NCBI GenBank assembly: GCA_973895155.1
Contig: OZ316898.1
Coordinates: 17,050,001-17,114,000, forward strand
DNA length: 64,000 nt
From: Marsupella aquatica
Taxonomy: Eukaryota > Marchantiophyta
Direction of reading: 5' to 3'
Positions 22,355 through 33,483 of this stretch are shown here, piece after piece. The notes below the pieces were generated by a model that saw nothing but the letters and a program-made list of their open reading frames with translations, had not been told where the DNA came from and ran no database searches. A program made the translations under genes and the position numbers. Every line of letters starts with the position of its first letter. The first letter of the stretch is position 1.

Positions 22355-25300
22355 TTGATCTTTTTATAGCTACTGGGTTCAATTGATTTTCCTTGTCCGA
22401 CACCAAACACAAACAATTGTGTTTTGTTTCTTTTTGAAGACATCATTGTTCCTGTTTGCCAAATATGATGATGTGGCTGCGTATGGTGCTAGGAATTTTG
22501 ATAAGAGCTTTGCATGGGGGATCATAAACAACATGAAGGGACAAGGGTGGTCATGGGATGCCTCAAAGTTGGAAAACAATAATGGTTCTTCCTGCTTAAC
22601 TCAAAAATCAAATTTCACCTGAATGAGCAACATTGCAAGCTAAATAAGGAGTGTCGTCTGAATCATCCTTCCACTCAACTATTGACAAAGAAAAACATGT
22701 TTCCTATAAGGAAAATCAATGAGTTGAACAAGAAACATTGCAGGCCTGTGATCAAAATGCAAGGCAATAGGGCATTATACATAGTCAGCTCCTTCTTTAG
22801 AAAAATCAAAAGTAGTAAAGTGATTTGTCTCGCAGATCAATCTTTACAAACAGAAATTGTTGCTCCCATGGGCCAAGCTCGTGCACATGCAACCCCTTGG
22901 ACCTTGACACCATTTACATCTTCACTCATTGACACCCGTCCCATTTCCAGAATGTTTTCAATCTCAAATGCTGACCTTCAATATTGCCCCTGAGTCCAAC
23001 TGAATTGGCTTGTCTTTGGCTGGTTAGAAGTGACTTGGAAAAATCTTTCAAACCAGTCAAGTATAGTCTCTAGTTTTCATGAAGAATTGAGAGAGTTGTG
23101 AATGTCTAAAGATTATTCCATCGCATATTCTCAAAGCTTAATTTGTCCTTCCTGTTTGTCCTTCTTGAACTTTTGGAGCACCTTTTTAACTTTCACTATC
23201 TCCTTCCAACAAATCTGATTGGTTTTGGTTCTTAGAAACCAATTGGAAATATCATTCCATTGAGCCTAATATTGTCAATAGTCCAAATTGTGGGACCTAC
23301 AAATTTCCAAAGATGGCTGCAGGCCTAGTTTTCTTGTCACATTTCACTCATGGTGTAATACATATTGGATGAGCAGAAAGAGGATTTTCCTGCAGTCTGT
23401 CTGCATTGCAAGAGTCCATCTAAGCATTTTGTGAAACTTAATTTGGAGGTCCATCATAGCTTCAATTTCAAAAGTAACAATTGCAAAGTATTGACTAATA
23501 ATGTTGGAGTATTAATGTTTACATTTTTTCATTTGTCAAGATTCAAGGAAACATCATTATCAAGGTACAAAATCATCACATCATTATCCAGCAAAATTAC
23601 ATGCATGCCAAAATTAATCATAACTGGTTGTAGAGTGTGGCCTAAAATGGCCCATATCCAAACTTCCCATCACGATAGCTCCTTTACCGTGTCAAAATAG
23701 AGCTAAAGCTGAGAGAAAGGACATTCGCGCAGGATTTGGCCAAATAGCGACATAATCCCTAGGAAATACAATGCCACCAAATTTGGTGATGAGAACATGG
23801 TAGTTCATGTGAAGAAAATTGCAAAGCAAAAGTCTCTCAAAACTAAACTCACAAGGGACTAACATGAAATGGTCAATTCATTTGACCTCATTTGCACTCC
23901 CAACTCAGGACCTTGATGAGTGTTACTACTTCTGAGCCAGCTTGGCACTAGGAGACCTGTTCAGCTGATGGCATGAGTGCCCAGTCTGGCATTCCTTTAA
24001 CAACCACATGATTACCTTGTTTGCAGGTCAAAGTCAACTATGTGGTTATCACAAGTAGGAGTCAAAATCAGGCCTTCTTACTACATGTAGCCAAATTCAT
24101 GCTAAGAGAGTCAGAATTCCATCCCTGGCAGGTTCATTTGAAACCAGATCCATGTCTGATCAAATAAATTGTATCAGTTTGTTGAGTTCAAGTTCTGACC
24201 ATAGCTAGCAATTTTTCTTCAAGTGCAAAAGGCCAGAGATCTTTTTCCAGGTGCCAATGCAAAGATTCAAAATCATTAGGTTTTTTTGAATGGTGCACTA
24301 TGCTTTGCTCTGCCAATTACCTTTTAACAAGAAGGTTACCAATCTAGTCATTAGTCATTGTTTATTTTATGAAAAATTAAATTTTCAATCTTTGAATTTA
24401 ATTTTAAAAATGGAAACGTAACTAAAATGATTACAAAGTGATAGTTTTACCTGGCGTGCTCTTTGCATTTATAATATTTTATATTTTGTTTTCACGGCAT
24501 GGTGTCCCAAAATTTACACTCAAATTGACGCAAACACATAACTATGAAGCAATTCCTTTGATTCACAAAATTGATGAGTCTTGTTTGTTGAAGTTCGATC
24601 TTGTTGATGTGACATGCTCTGGTATCAGGAATTTTGCAAGGGGCCCAGGTCTGTAAATATACAACTCTATTGAATGCACTCTGGGAATTAATATGATCAC
24701 CCCAATATACAATGCTTCTTTAAATGCACTATGATCTACCTGTATGGATTGAGCTAGACCCACATACCTGTTCAAACATGGCCGGAAACATGGTGGTCAA
24801 TTTCCATGCACAATTGTCATTTCCCCACTTCCTAGGAATATAACCACCACACGCTTAAGAACAAATGTTGGAACATGCAAACTTACGGATCCACGTGATG
24901 CCACATCAGCATTTTCTGTCACAAACATGAACATCTATGGTTGTGGCAAAACACAAACATGAATGTGTGTTTGACAAACAAACAACAAACAACAGGGTAA
25001 AACAAATCCCTCACAAATAAGCCATCATATTTCTTAGATCAATTGATGGAATCAAATGTTGATGATTAACGACCTCAATGTTTGACATTGATTACAATTG
25101 ATCAATGTTTTAAGGATCATTGCACTCAATCAAGGATGACCAAAAATCATGATTTTCAAGTAAAAAATGAGTTCCATGTACTTGCTACGACAAACCTTTT
25201 CAATAGATATGTTGAAGCAAACCCTTGCCACCGCCATTGGTTGAGGTTTCTATGCATAATGTTCATTATTCCAAGAAGGTAGTCAACCACAGGTCCACAA

Positions 25301-26598
25301 ATGGGGTCCACAAACTAATTTGCTTGGTATAATTTTAAGTGACACCTGCAAAACTTGGATCCTCATGTGTTATTTTGATGCAAAGTATTTATTTTAGTAA
25401 TAATTCATAGATCAACTTGAGATAGTAACCACACGTGCATATCATATAGAATACCCAACTTGTCATCAGAGTCTCCCATTGCTTCTCTTTTGACACAAGC
25501 TGGAAGGCAATCAGTGATGATTCTATTGTCTCTCCGCTCACCCCTAGACTAAGTTTTTTAATAAGTTAAACAAACATCCAAATTGATAGACTTATTGGAG
25601 ACAATTAACATAGAGTTACTTAACATTAAGCAATCTACTTCTATAGTACATAATCCTGACAAGAGTGTGGGCACAGCCTTGTTACAGAGTTAAAAATGGT
25701 TGAAATGATTCTTGATTGTCAGATACATCCTTGGGATGCAGGTGGTCAGACTCTTTGAAAGGAGCACTAAGATAAGGTCTTCAAGCCTTTGAAAATTCAT
25801 GAGAAACTCTAGCCATTAGATCTGGTGGATTGACACATTAGATTGAGCACTGACTACAAACAGTATAGCGGACAAAAGTGTGCAACAGTTGTGAGGCAAG
25901 GTGCACTAATGGGATTCTTTAGATAGGCAAACATGGTTAGGTGTCGTTGCTTAACAGGCAGCAATGCACCTTAACCAACAATACTTTAAATTCATCAGGT
26001 GGTTTTTTTCCATTTCCATTGTGCTATTTTGGTGCTACTAGCATATGTGATCATTGTAAACTGTATCAAGAGAATTTTTCTTGGGGGTCTCACTACTTTA
26101 TGTTCCCATCAAGGGTGACAAACTTACCGACCCTAAAAATAAGTGGACAGAACTAATGACACATGTTGGCATTTAAAAAAAATTGAGCACTTACTTCCAT
26201 ATAATTAAAACCTACAATACAAGGTCCCACCACTTTTTACAATGGTAGTCTTACAAACAAAGTGTTTTGTGTCCCAACGAAGGAAGGAGGCAATAAAGGG
26301 AGGCAAGAAAAGAACGAACCAGAAAGGGGAGGGCTTTGAAAAGGGCAAGGTAAATGTGGAGTTCATGCAAAAATGCACAAGTACCAAGGAGTATCCTTCC
26401 ATGTCTCATGGATCCAATCCATGAGCAGGAGATGAGAGTTTGGACACACTCTGTGCAGTTGTGCTATTGGAGAAAGGTAGGAGTGATGAATAGAAACACT
26501 AAAATTAAAATCTGGATTAATAATAAAAACAAACAAATTAATCAAGTTTAACTAATGATTTGTGTGCATGGATGGAACAAGGAGGGGCGAGCATCAAC
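22355..26598. other. Long AT-rich spacer, no gene seen
   Basis: Only short frames without recognisable domains occur (for example 22682-22993 and 23365-23700). An 18-bp block at 25303-25320 is identical to 11716-11733. The segment probably consists of decayed transposon DNA, but no terminal repeats or coding remnants could be assigned. Confidence 0.5.
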
Positions 26599-27120
26599 TA
26601 ATATCTTTTTCTGCAAACAAGATCTTTTCCGCAATTATCATCTTTGGGCAATGACATAGTCTCTACATGCAATATCTTTTATTAAACATCTTTTGCACAA
26701 TTACAACATTTTTACATAATGACAACTTTTGAATAATCTCATTTTTTTGCAAACTACATTGCATATGCATTGATCTCGAGCATTGACATCTTTACAAAAC
26801 AACATCTTTTTGCAATGATATATTTCTGCAACATCATCTTTTTGGCATCTTTTACACAACATCTTCCCCCAAGCAACATCTTTCACACATAAACATCTTT
26901 CATGACATCATTTTTGCAAACAACATCATTTACACAAGGACACTTTATGTGCAACAACAAATTCTCCCCAAACAACATCTTTTATGCAACAACATCTTCA
27001 CCACCAACATCATCTTTCACACAACGGCATCCTTTGCGCAATGTTATGTTTTCCGCAAATGACTATTTTTTGCGCATCAACATTTTTTCTGCATACAACA
27101 TCTTCTGTGCAATGCCCCGA
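26599..27120. repeat. Degenerate short-period minisatellite (AACATCTTTTNNGC-like)
   Basis: Variants of 'aacatctttt' separated by 'gcaa', 'acaca' or 'cgcaa' recur every 12-25 bp for about 520 bp, roughly 25 times. The units are too diverged for a single period. The small frames here (minus 26701-26886, plus 26902-27132) are by-products of the repeat. Confidence 0.75.
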
Positions 27121-29922
27121 TACAATGCATAGGTCTTGAGCTAGTTCCCTATAATTTGTACTCAAAGTTGATTTAAAGAGACCTTATCAAACATTGCATT
27201 GATACACGAGTTTTGGAAGTGAGACCTTTGAGTTTGTTTTCTAGCCATATTTCCATCATCTTAAGTCCATTTGGGCTTAGAATATATTGTTGAGCAAAGA
27301 AAACATTCACAACGGTAAGCCCATGATCATCCAATGCAAAAGTAGTCGACACAGAGAAATATGTAGTTCACCTCAGCTGAGGCTACATCCATGGGAACAC
27401 ACAAGAATTTTATTGCACTCTAGACCCATTGACCATACTGAGTCTCCATAATACAAGATCTCTCTATGTCTCAACTGGCTTTGTAACAATGGGCCTGAGT
27501 TCTTGCTATCCAAGGAAATACCACTTGGGGATATAGTGTGCAGCATGACTAACCTAACCAAGTATGCAACTAAGGTTAGCCCTAATTTTGGTCACAACCA
27601 TAACTCTAGACCTAAAGTAAATGCCTAACAAACTCTCCCGTGACTCTGGTCTAGGAGAGGGTGATACTACTACCCTACATGATTTCTCAGCCAAAAGTTC
27701 TAGACAAAACCAAACTGGTTTCCCCTCTCTAACTAGAACATACCAAAATTAAGCCAAGAATTAAGCCATATAGCTTAATACAACGAATGTTAAGAATAAT
27801 CCTACTTGTGATGCAATTGCAAAACCTGCAACACGTCATGGCGTCTAGAAGCAAAACATTTTATTTTTACTTGAAGCCCAACAATCAGACCAACTTCTAT
27901 TATCTATTAAGCATATGCCAAGCATAGTATCTTGTGAATAGTATACTATTGGGGAAGGAAAGTATCTACTAAGCAGAATTTAATTTATTTTCCTTGTCCC
28001 ACTGGTTTTGCAATAGATGCTTACAACCTTTGATGTTGATAACTTTCAATGTAAACTATATATTTTTGACTAACTTTTGCCTCAATTTCCCATGTGCCCG
28101 ACTTGTGGCTTCTTCTTCCACTCTCCTCCTAGCATCCCCAACCACCCAACTCTTTGATTCTCTTTCAACTAAAGTTTAATTAAATCTACCTCCCTTCTCC
28201 ACTTATCGGTCCAATGCCTTTGTTCTCTTCCACTGTCCTCCCCAACTTCAGTCTCTTCCCCCCATTCACCACCTCTTTCCCAATACAAAAGGCCAAGGCA
28301 GTGTGTTTGAAAATTGGAAATTTTGGCCCCCATGACCAAAAAGTCATTTGGACTCAAAAACAAAAATAAAATTGTAACCACAATACAAGGTGTTGCATGT
28401 GTTTGAGCTGGACCATGCATCCTATCATCTTTCACAGAACATGAACTGCACTAGGGGAGCATGTATAATTAAACTAAAGTTTTTCACTACTAGATAATGA
28501 GCACAACATTTGTTCTCATCCATAGAATGTATCAACGGCCTTTGCAGCGATGGAGAATAATGGAGGAAGGTTACGGAGGAGTGCAACCGGGTCTTGCAGA
28601 CTACTACACAAACTTGACTTTTGAGGAAGACATGGTTATGAACGCCAATGTAAGGAAGAGGTGAGCCTGGACAGTGATGTGAGATTCAATCAAATCTCAC
28701 AACATGACATTGATCAAAGTTTACCATACAAAGATAGAGAAAGACCAATCTTCTGCTACCTGCATCACCTTGCAAGCAAAGTTTTGTCAAATTCTTTGAT
28801 GTAAGGCCCAAGTTCCATTGGGGCAAGTGCAAGACTCCAATGAGTAGGAGGGTGCGAGGGTCGTTGAGCAGCTTGGCATGAGCCCAAGTGAAATGCCCCT
28901 GGTGCAGATCTTGGTGGTAGTAGCAAATTTTCAAATGAGAACTTTGAGGACTGAAATGGAGAAAGGTTCCATGCGGGGTTCCATGTGAACAACAATTGGA
29001 CAGGGCAGACCGCCAACAACTTACAAAAGCGTAGACCCATAGGCCTAGCCCTCAAAGATATCATTTTCCTAAAGTTACGGATCTGTTTTGCCAACTTCCC
29101 TTACTTACATTGTTCTATCAACTAGAGGCTGTTCATCTTGGACCCGATCATGTGGTTATGAGTACAACCAGGCATGATCAGAAATTGCTCCTCCAGATTT
29201 TCACGGGCCGCCAGGGGTGCACTTGACACTGCAAGACTTTCAGTGCTTTACCACACGCTGGACCCTATCTCCGGGTAATCCAATTTCAAGGTAGGCAGGA
29301 TGTTAGGAAGAAAAGATAACTCTTCCATGGGCCTCTCTATTTTAGCCACTTTGCAGTCAGCTGCCACATCCTGGTTTGAGAATATTAACCCAATCCCCTT
29401 TCAATGCATGGCGCACATTGTGCCCTTAGTTGATGCAAGATTGCCCCATCTCTTAGGATCAACCATCCAGAATGGAAGAAGCTCTGTCACTTTAAATGAA
29501 GTACAAATGTGTCTTTATGACTCATAATGTGTCTTGACTCAAAATGCTATTTGATTGAATGATGGTGGAGATTGTGCTTTGCCCGGTGCTTTGGGATTGG
29601 TTGACACATATGAGTTGCCAACAAACCCACAATCTTGAGATTGTCAGGAACAAATTTTCCGACCATTTAGGAGTAGTCTATCTGAGACTATATGGAAGTA
29701 GGTCAGAATTCATTGCTTAGCTTGAGTGGATAGCAATGTAAGGAAAAATACACCTGAAACATAACCTCTATGCAAACAAGGCCAAAGTAGAATGCTATAT
29801 GTGTCATGCTATGACTTGAAGGGACACTTGTGGAAGGTTTGCAAATTTCAAGCACTAATGACCCTTAGCTAAACATGAATACCCGAATAAGTTAGATAGA
29901 GAGTGTGAAGAGGACTTAGAAT
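27121..29922. other. AT-rich spacer, no gene seen
   Basis: No frame here shows protein similarity. 29300-29527 encodes a 75-aa frame that lies shortly upstream of the reverse-transcriptase remnant and could belong to the same old retroelement, but this cannot be shown. Confidence 0.45.
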
Positions 29923-30300
29923 TTGAAAGAGGGAGAAGTAGCAATAGTTGTCTATAGGCTATACAATCAAGTTTGTTGGTTCAACAAAGGAAACTTTGAA
30001 AGGAATCCATGGCTTCACTTTGGAAGTTTTCCAAAACTAAAGTGCATAAGTAAGAGTAGTACGGGTGGAGAGACATTGAAGGTTCATGATGTTGTGCAAG
30101 AAGCTACATTGCAGATTTTTTCCTGGAAAATGGTACAGATTAGGATGGGGTTGCCATTGACGTATACCAGGTCTACCACAGTGTTGGCTTCAGGCTGACC
30201 TTACTATGATGCATAATGGCTGAAGGACTCTAGCTAATGTGGTGGTAGCCAACCTCAATGTCAAGATATTGCTGGCACAACATCATCCTTGGGGAAAACT
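29923..30300 (+). pseudogene. Decayed non-LTR reverse-transcriptase tail, copy B
   Basis: The translation has GGETLKVHDVVQEATLQI, then QADLTMMHNG, an in-frame TGA at 30221-30223, and RTLANVVVANL. These match, in order and spacing, GGKTIFVHDAVRDATAQV, RVDLTMVREG, a stop, and RTLADVVVTNPL of the better-preserved copy at 30893-31902. This region is the C-terminal tail found after the reverse-transcriptase domain in some LINE-type elements. It is short, broken and AT-rich, and has no intact catalytic core. Confidence 0.65.
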
Positions 30301-30892
30301 ACAAAAAAACAATAGAAAATATGTGTAATCCAAGATATGTTCATGCTATTTTGATCAAAGTTTTATAACTGAAGAGCGCAACGATGTTTATAACACACAA
30401 AAAATAATGTTCTTTTATTGTATGTCTTTTGTAAAGTAGAATAGGTCAATTAAGATTCAAAATGTGAATGTCTTAAGAATATTCTTGTCAACAAGTATTT
30501 TAATTAGGCTAGGGTCAATCAGAATATCCTTCCAAATCAGTTAACCCCCCAAGACATCATCGCAAGTAGGGAATCGTCTTTTAGAATCAAGACATATTTG
30601 TAAATGTTAAAACTGGAACTCATTTTGATGGAGTTTTAAGCTAGGAGGACGGAATCCCCATCCTAAGCTTTTAAAGCTAAGATAGTATCCTAACATTCTC
30701 TCTGTGTGAGAGTAAAGCTAAATTGTGACTCTAGATTTATTGCCATCTTACTCAAAACACACATGTCAGAGATCCCATGCAAGCTGAAGAATGTTATTGC
30801 CATGGAGATCTTGCCCAAATCTTATGACCCATTCTTGATGAGTTGACGGGGAAACTCATTTGACCCAAAAGTAATGTCAACTTTCGTCTCTC

Positions 30893-31902
30893 ATGGAGGT
30901 AGAGGAGGGTTCCCTCCCATTTCAGGTTCATTTGCGCACAACGCGGTCATCATTACCAGATCCCGTCCAAGTTGCGTTACCTTCATTTCAGGAGTTTTTA
31001 TCCTTGGACCCCGTCCGTCTTCAAGCAGACCTTGCTGGGCGCATGCACACTTTCATCCTCTCTAGCATCCTCACCGAGGCACCTGACATGGACCGATCTC
31101 GGATTCTTTCTTCCGGAGGGAAGGGCGCAGGAGGATGGCTTCAGGGCAATCCAGTCATTCCTCATCTACGGATGTCTTCTGCGGAGTTCTTGATAGCCAT
31201 GTGTCTTCGTATGGGGCTGCCCCACCCACTTCTTGCTGGTTTACCTCCTTCTTGCACTTGAAGCCTTGTGATGCCACAGGTGTCCATCTTCTTCGGTGCA
31301 GTTTGGGCGGCAAAACCATTTTTGTTCACGATGCTGTGAGAGATGCAACTGCTCAGGTTCTCTCTGGCTCTTTGGTCAACGTGTGGCGGGAGGTGGTGCT
31401 CGAGTTACCTGGTCCTCCATCACAGCGGTTACGGGTGGATCTTACCATGGTCCGTGAGGGTTAACGTACTTTGGCAGATGTAGTAGTGACAAACCCATTG
31501 CGCCAAGACATCATTGGGTCAGCGGCAACAACGGCAGGGGCAGCGGCATCACAAGCGGCAACAACGAAGGAGGCCAAATATGCTGCCCGAGCTTCATCTG
31601 ATACCTTCCTCCCCCTTGCCCTTGAGATATTTGGGCATCTCCACCATCAATTCGACGGGCTTCTTCGACAAGCTGCTCGGGATGTTCATGGTTGGATGGG
31701 TCCCACCGGACCCCCACTATCTGTTTTGACCACGCACTTTTGCCAACACATCTCAGTCACCTTACAACGTGCTCAAGCTCGGGCCATCCATCGTCGATCT
31801 CTGACAGTGGGTGCTAGTGTGCCTCCGCAGCGGCTAGCCCCCCTAGAGGACATTCCAGTCCCACTTGCCGATTTAGTTTCGACACTTGATGTGGACCATT
31901 AG
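30893..31902 (+). pseudogene. Non-LTR (LINE-type) reverse-transcriptase C-terminal remnant, copy A
   Basis: A GC-richer island coding for the conserved post-RT tail of LINE-type elements: DRSRILSSGGKGAGGWLQ, then MSSAEFLIAMCLRMGLPHP, then CDATGVHLLRCSLGGKT with FVHDAVRDAT, then LADVVVTNPL and a C-terminal segment ending DVDH at 31902. The frame is broken by a shift near 31255 (between the SAEF and CDATG blocks) and a TAA at 31462-31464. No RT catalytic (F/Y)xDD core or endonuclease is visible upstream, so this is a 5'-truncated copy. The family is clear; which LINE clade it belongs to is not. Confidence 0.75.
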
Positions 31903-33463
31903 CTATTAGCCCCATTAGCTAGGAATGATAAAGGACCTGGGTCCATTTGCGGTCATTTTAGTTCCCCTTTCTTGGTTCTTAAAGGTTCCTTTTGATCTTG
32001 GGTTTGCCCACTTGGGATCTCGTTTGTTTATTCTTTTGTACTCTGTTTGGCCTTTTTTTTATAAAGTTTGTGTATATTCACACGGTAATGTCAACTCCTC
32101 GAAAAGTATAGGCCTTTCTCACATAGATGCATTTGGACCAGTGTTTCGACATGAAGACAAGTGTTTGTTTCGTAGGAGAAGAGACCAAATTCCACGAAAA
32201 GAAGAAGAGAGCCCCCACAAAAACCCCAAAACCAGAATCAAAGAAAGGAACAAACGAAAAGTGTCTCGTTGTTCGCCATTGTGAAGTGCACGACAGCATC
32301 ACAAGTGCACAACGGCACAACTTTTCAAAGTGCCCAACAGCACAACTTTTTCACTGAGTTTCAGTCAAGATGCCAGCAACGAATCCGAGGTTGACCAAGA
32401 TTGAAGCCATTCTGAAGTACCTCGTCAGTCCAGAGAGGTTTGGGTCAGTCAGTCAGCTAGCAAGCTAGCTAGGCAGCTGCAGCAGCAGCAGCAGCAGCAC
32501 TGGAGAACACGAAACATGGAAGTCGTCACTCGTGATTCTGGTGTACAACCTCTGCAAACGAAGTGGGAAAGAAAGGCACCGAAATTTCAAAAGCAGCTCG
32601 CTTGATTCTGGACTCTCGAGACCGTGGTGGAGCAGAAAACTCTGGGCTCCTCCTCCTTCTCCTCGTCCTGCACTGTGGGAAGCCAACAAGCTAGGTGCAA
32701 TCATTGTTTGTGAACCCAACAACAGCTTCTCGTTATGCTCGAGGCTTGACCGTTGTGTCGTTTGGTAAGGATGGAAGTACCTACCGACTACCTCACCACC
32801 AAACTTTATTATACTGCAATCTTGCCGTCAGTCTATTGCCATGTGCGATAATAGTAGTGGTCAACCCAAACATTCGGAAGTTGGCAGTCTGCGAGGACAA
32901 CAAGTGGGAACGAGCTCTGATTTTGGGATTCCTTTGAGGAGGTGAAAGGGAGGAGGACCTAAGAAGTAAGCTACATTCAAAACCTACGTGCCCAGCGAGG
33001 TGGGCTGGGCTGGGCTGAGCCGAGGGTGGGCTTGGGGGGGTTTCTCCCGAAACTCACCTGAGGAATTGAATGGAAGAGAGCTTGGATTGGGCATGGCGGA
33101 TCCACAGTGTTCCCCTTCGCCAAAATCCTGTTCCAGCTGCTCCAGCCCAAAGGATGGCCTTTCCCAGCTCGTAAGCCGTCCTAAGGGGTTATTTGTGCTG
33201 TTCCTGTCGAAATCATATTCATGACTGAGCTTCAGGTACTAATTAAAAGAGCCCGCACAATAAGCTGGTCAATAAGAGGGTCTGTAATGGTCAGATGCTT
33301 GGCCTGACGTCGTCACTGAGCCGGTTCTGGGAAATACCAAACGATAACTCCTAAAAATTGACTTCGGAGCGTGGCAAACGAGGACGGTGAGGATATCCTT
33401 GAAACCCGATAGGGAGGGTGGTCATCCTGGAGCGCGAAGAACGAATTTGAATTTTGTACTGGG
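31903..33463. other. Spacer and probable promoter region of PI4-kinase alpha
   Basis: No coding frame with recognisable similarity. It contains a GCA microsatellite (32477-32499) and short repeated phrases near 32280-32350 ('agtgc' and 'cacaactttt' motifs). The last few hundred bases should hold the PI4-kinase promoter; no convincing TATA box is assigned. Confidence 0.45.
32477..32499. repeat. GCA/CAG microsatellite, about 7 units
   Basis: About seven GCA trinucleotides in a row, in non-coding DNA. Confidence 0.9.
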
Positions 33464-33481
33464 TCTCTCTCTCTCTCTCTC
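33464..33481 (+). promoter_or_regulatory. TC tract directly before the PI4-kinase start codon
   Basis: Nine TC dinucleotides end two bases before the ATG at 33484. Pyrimidine-rich leaders of this kind are common in plant 5' untranslated regions. The position, not a tested function, supports the call. Confidence 0.45.
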
Positions 33482-33483
33482 CG

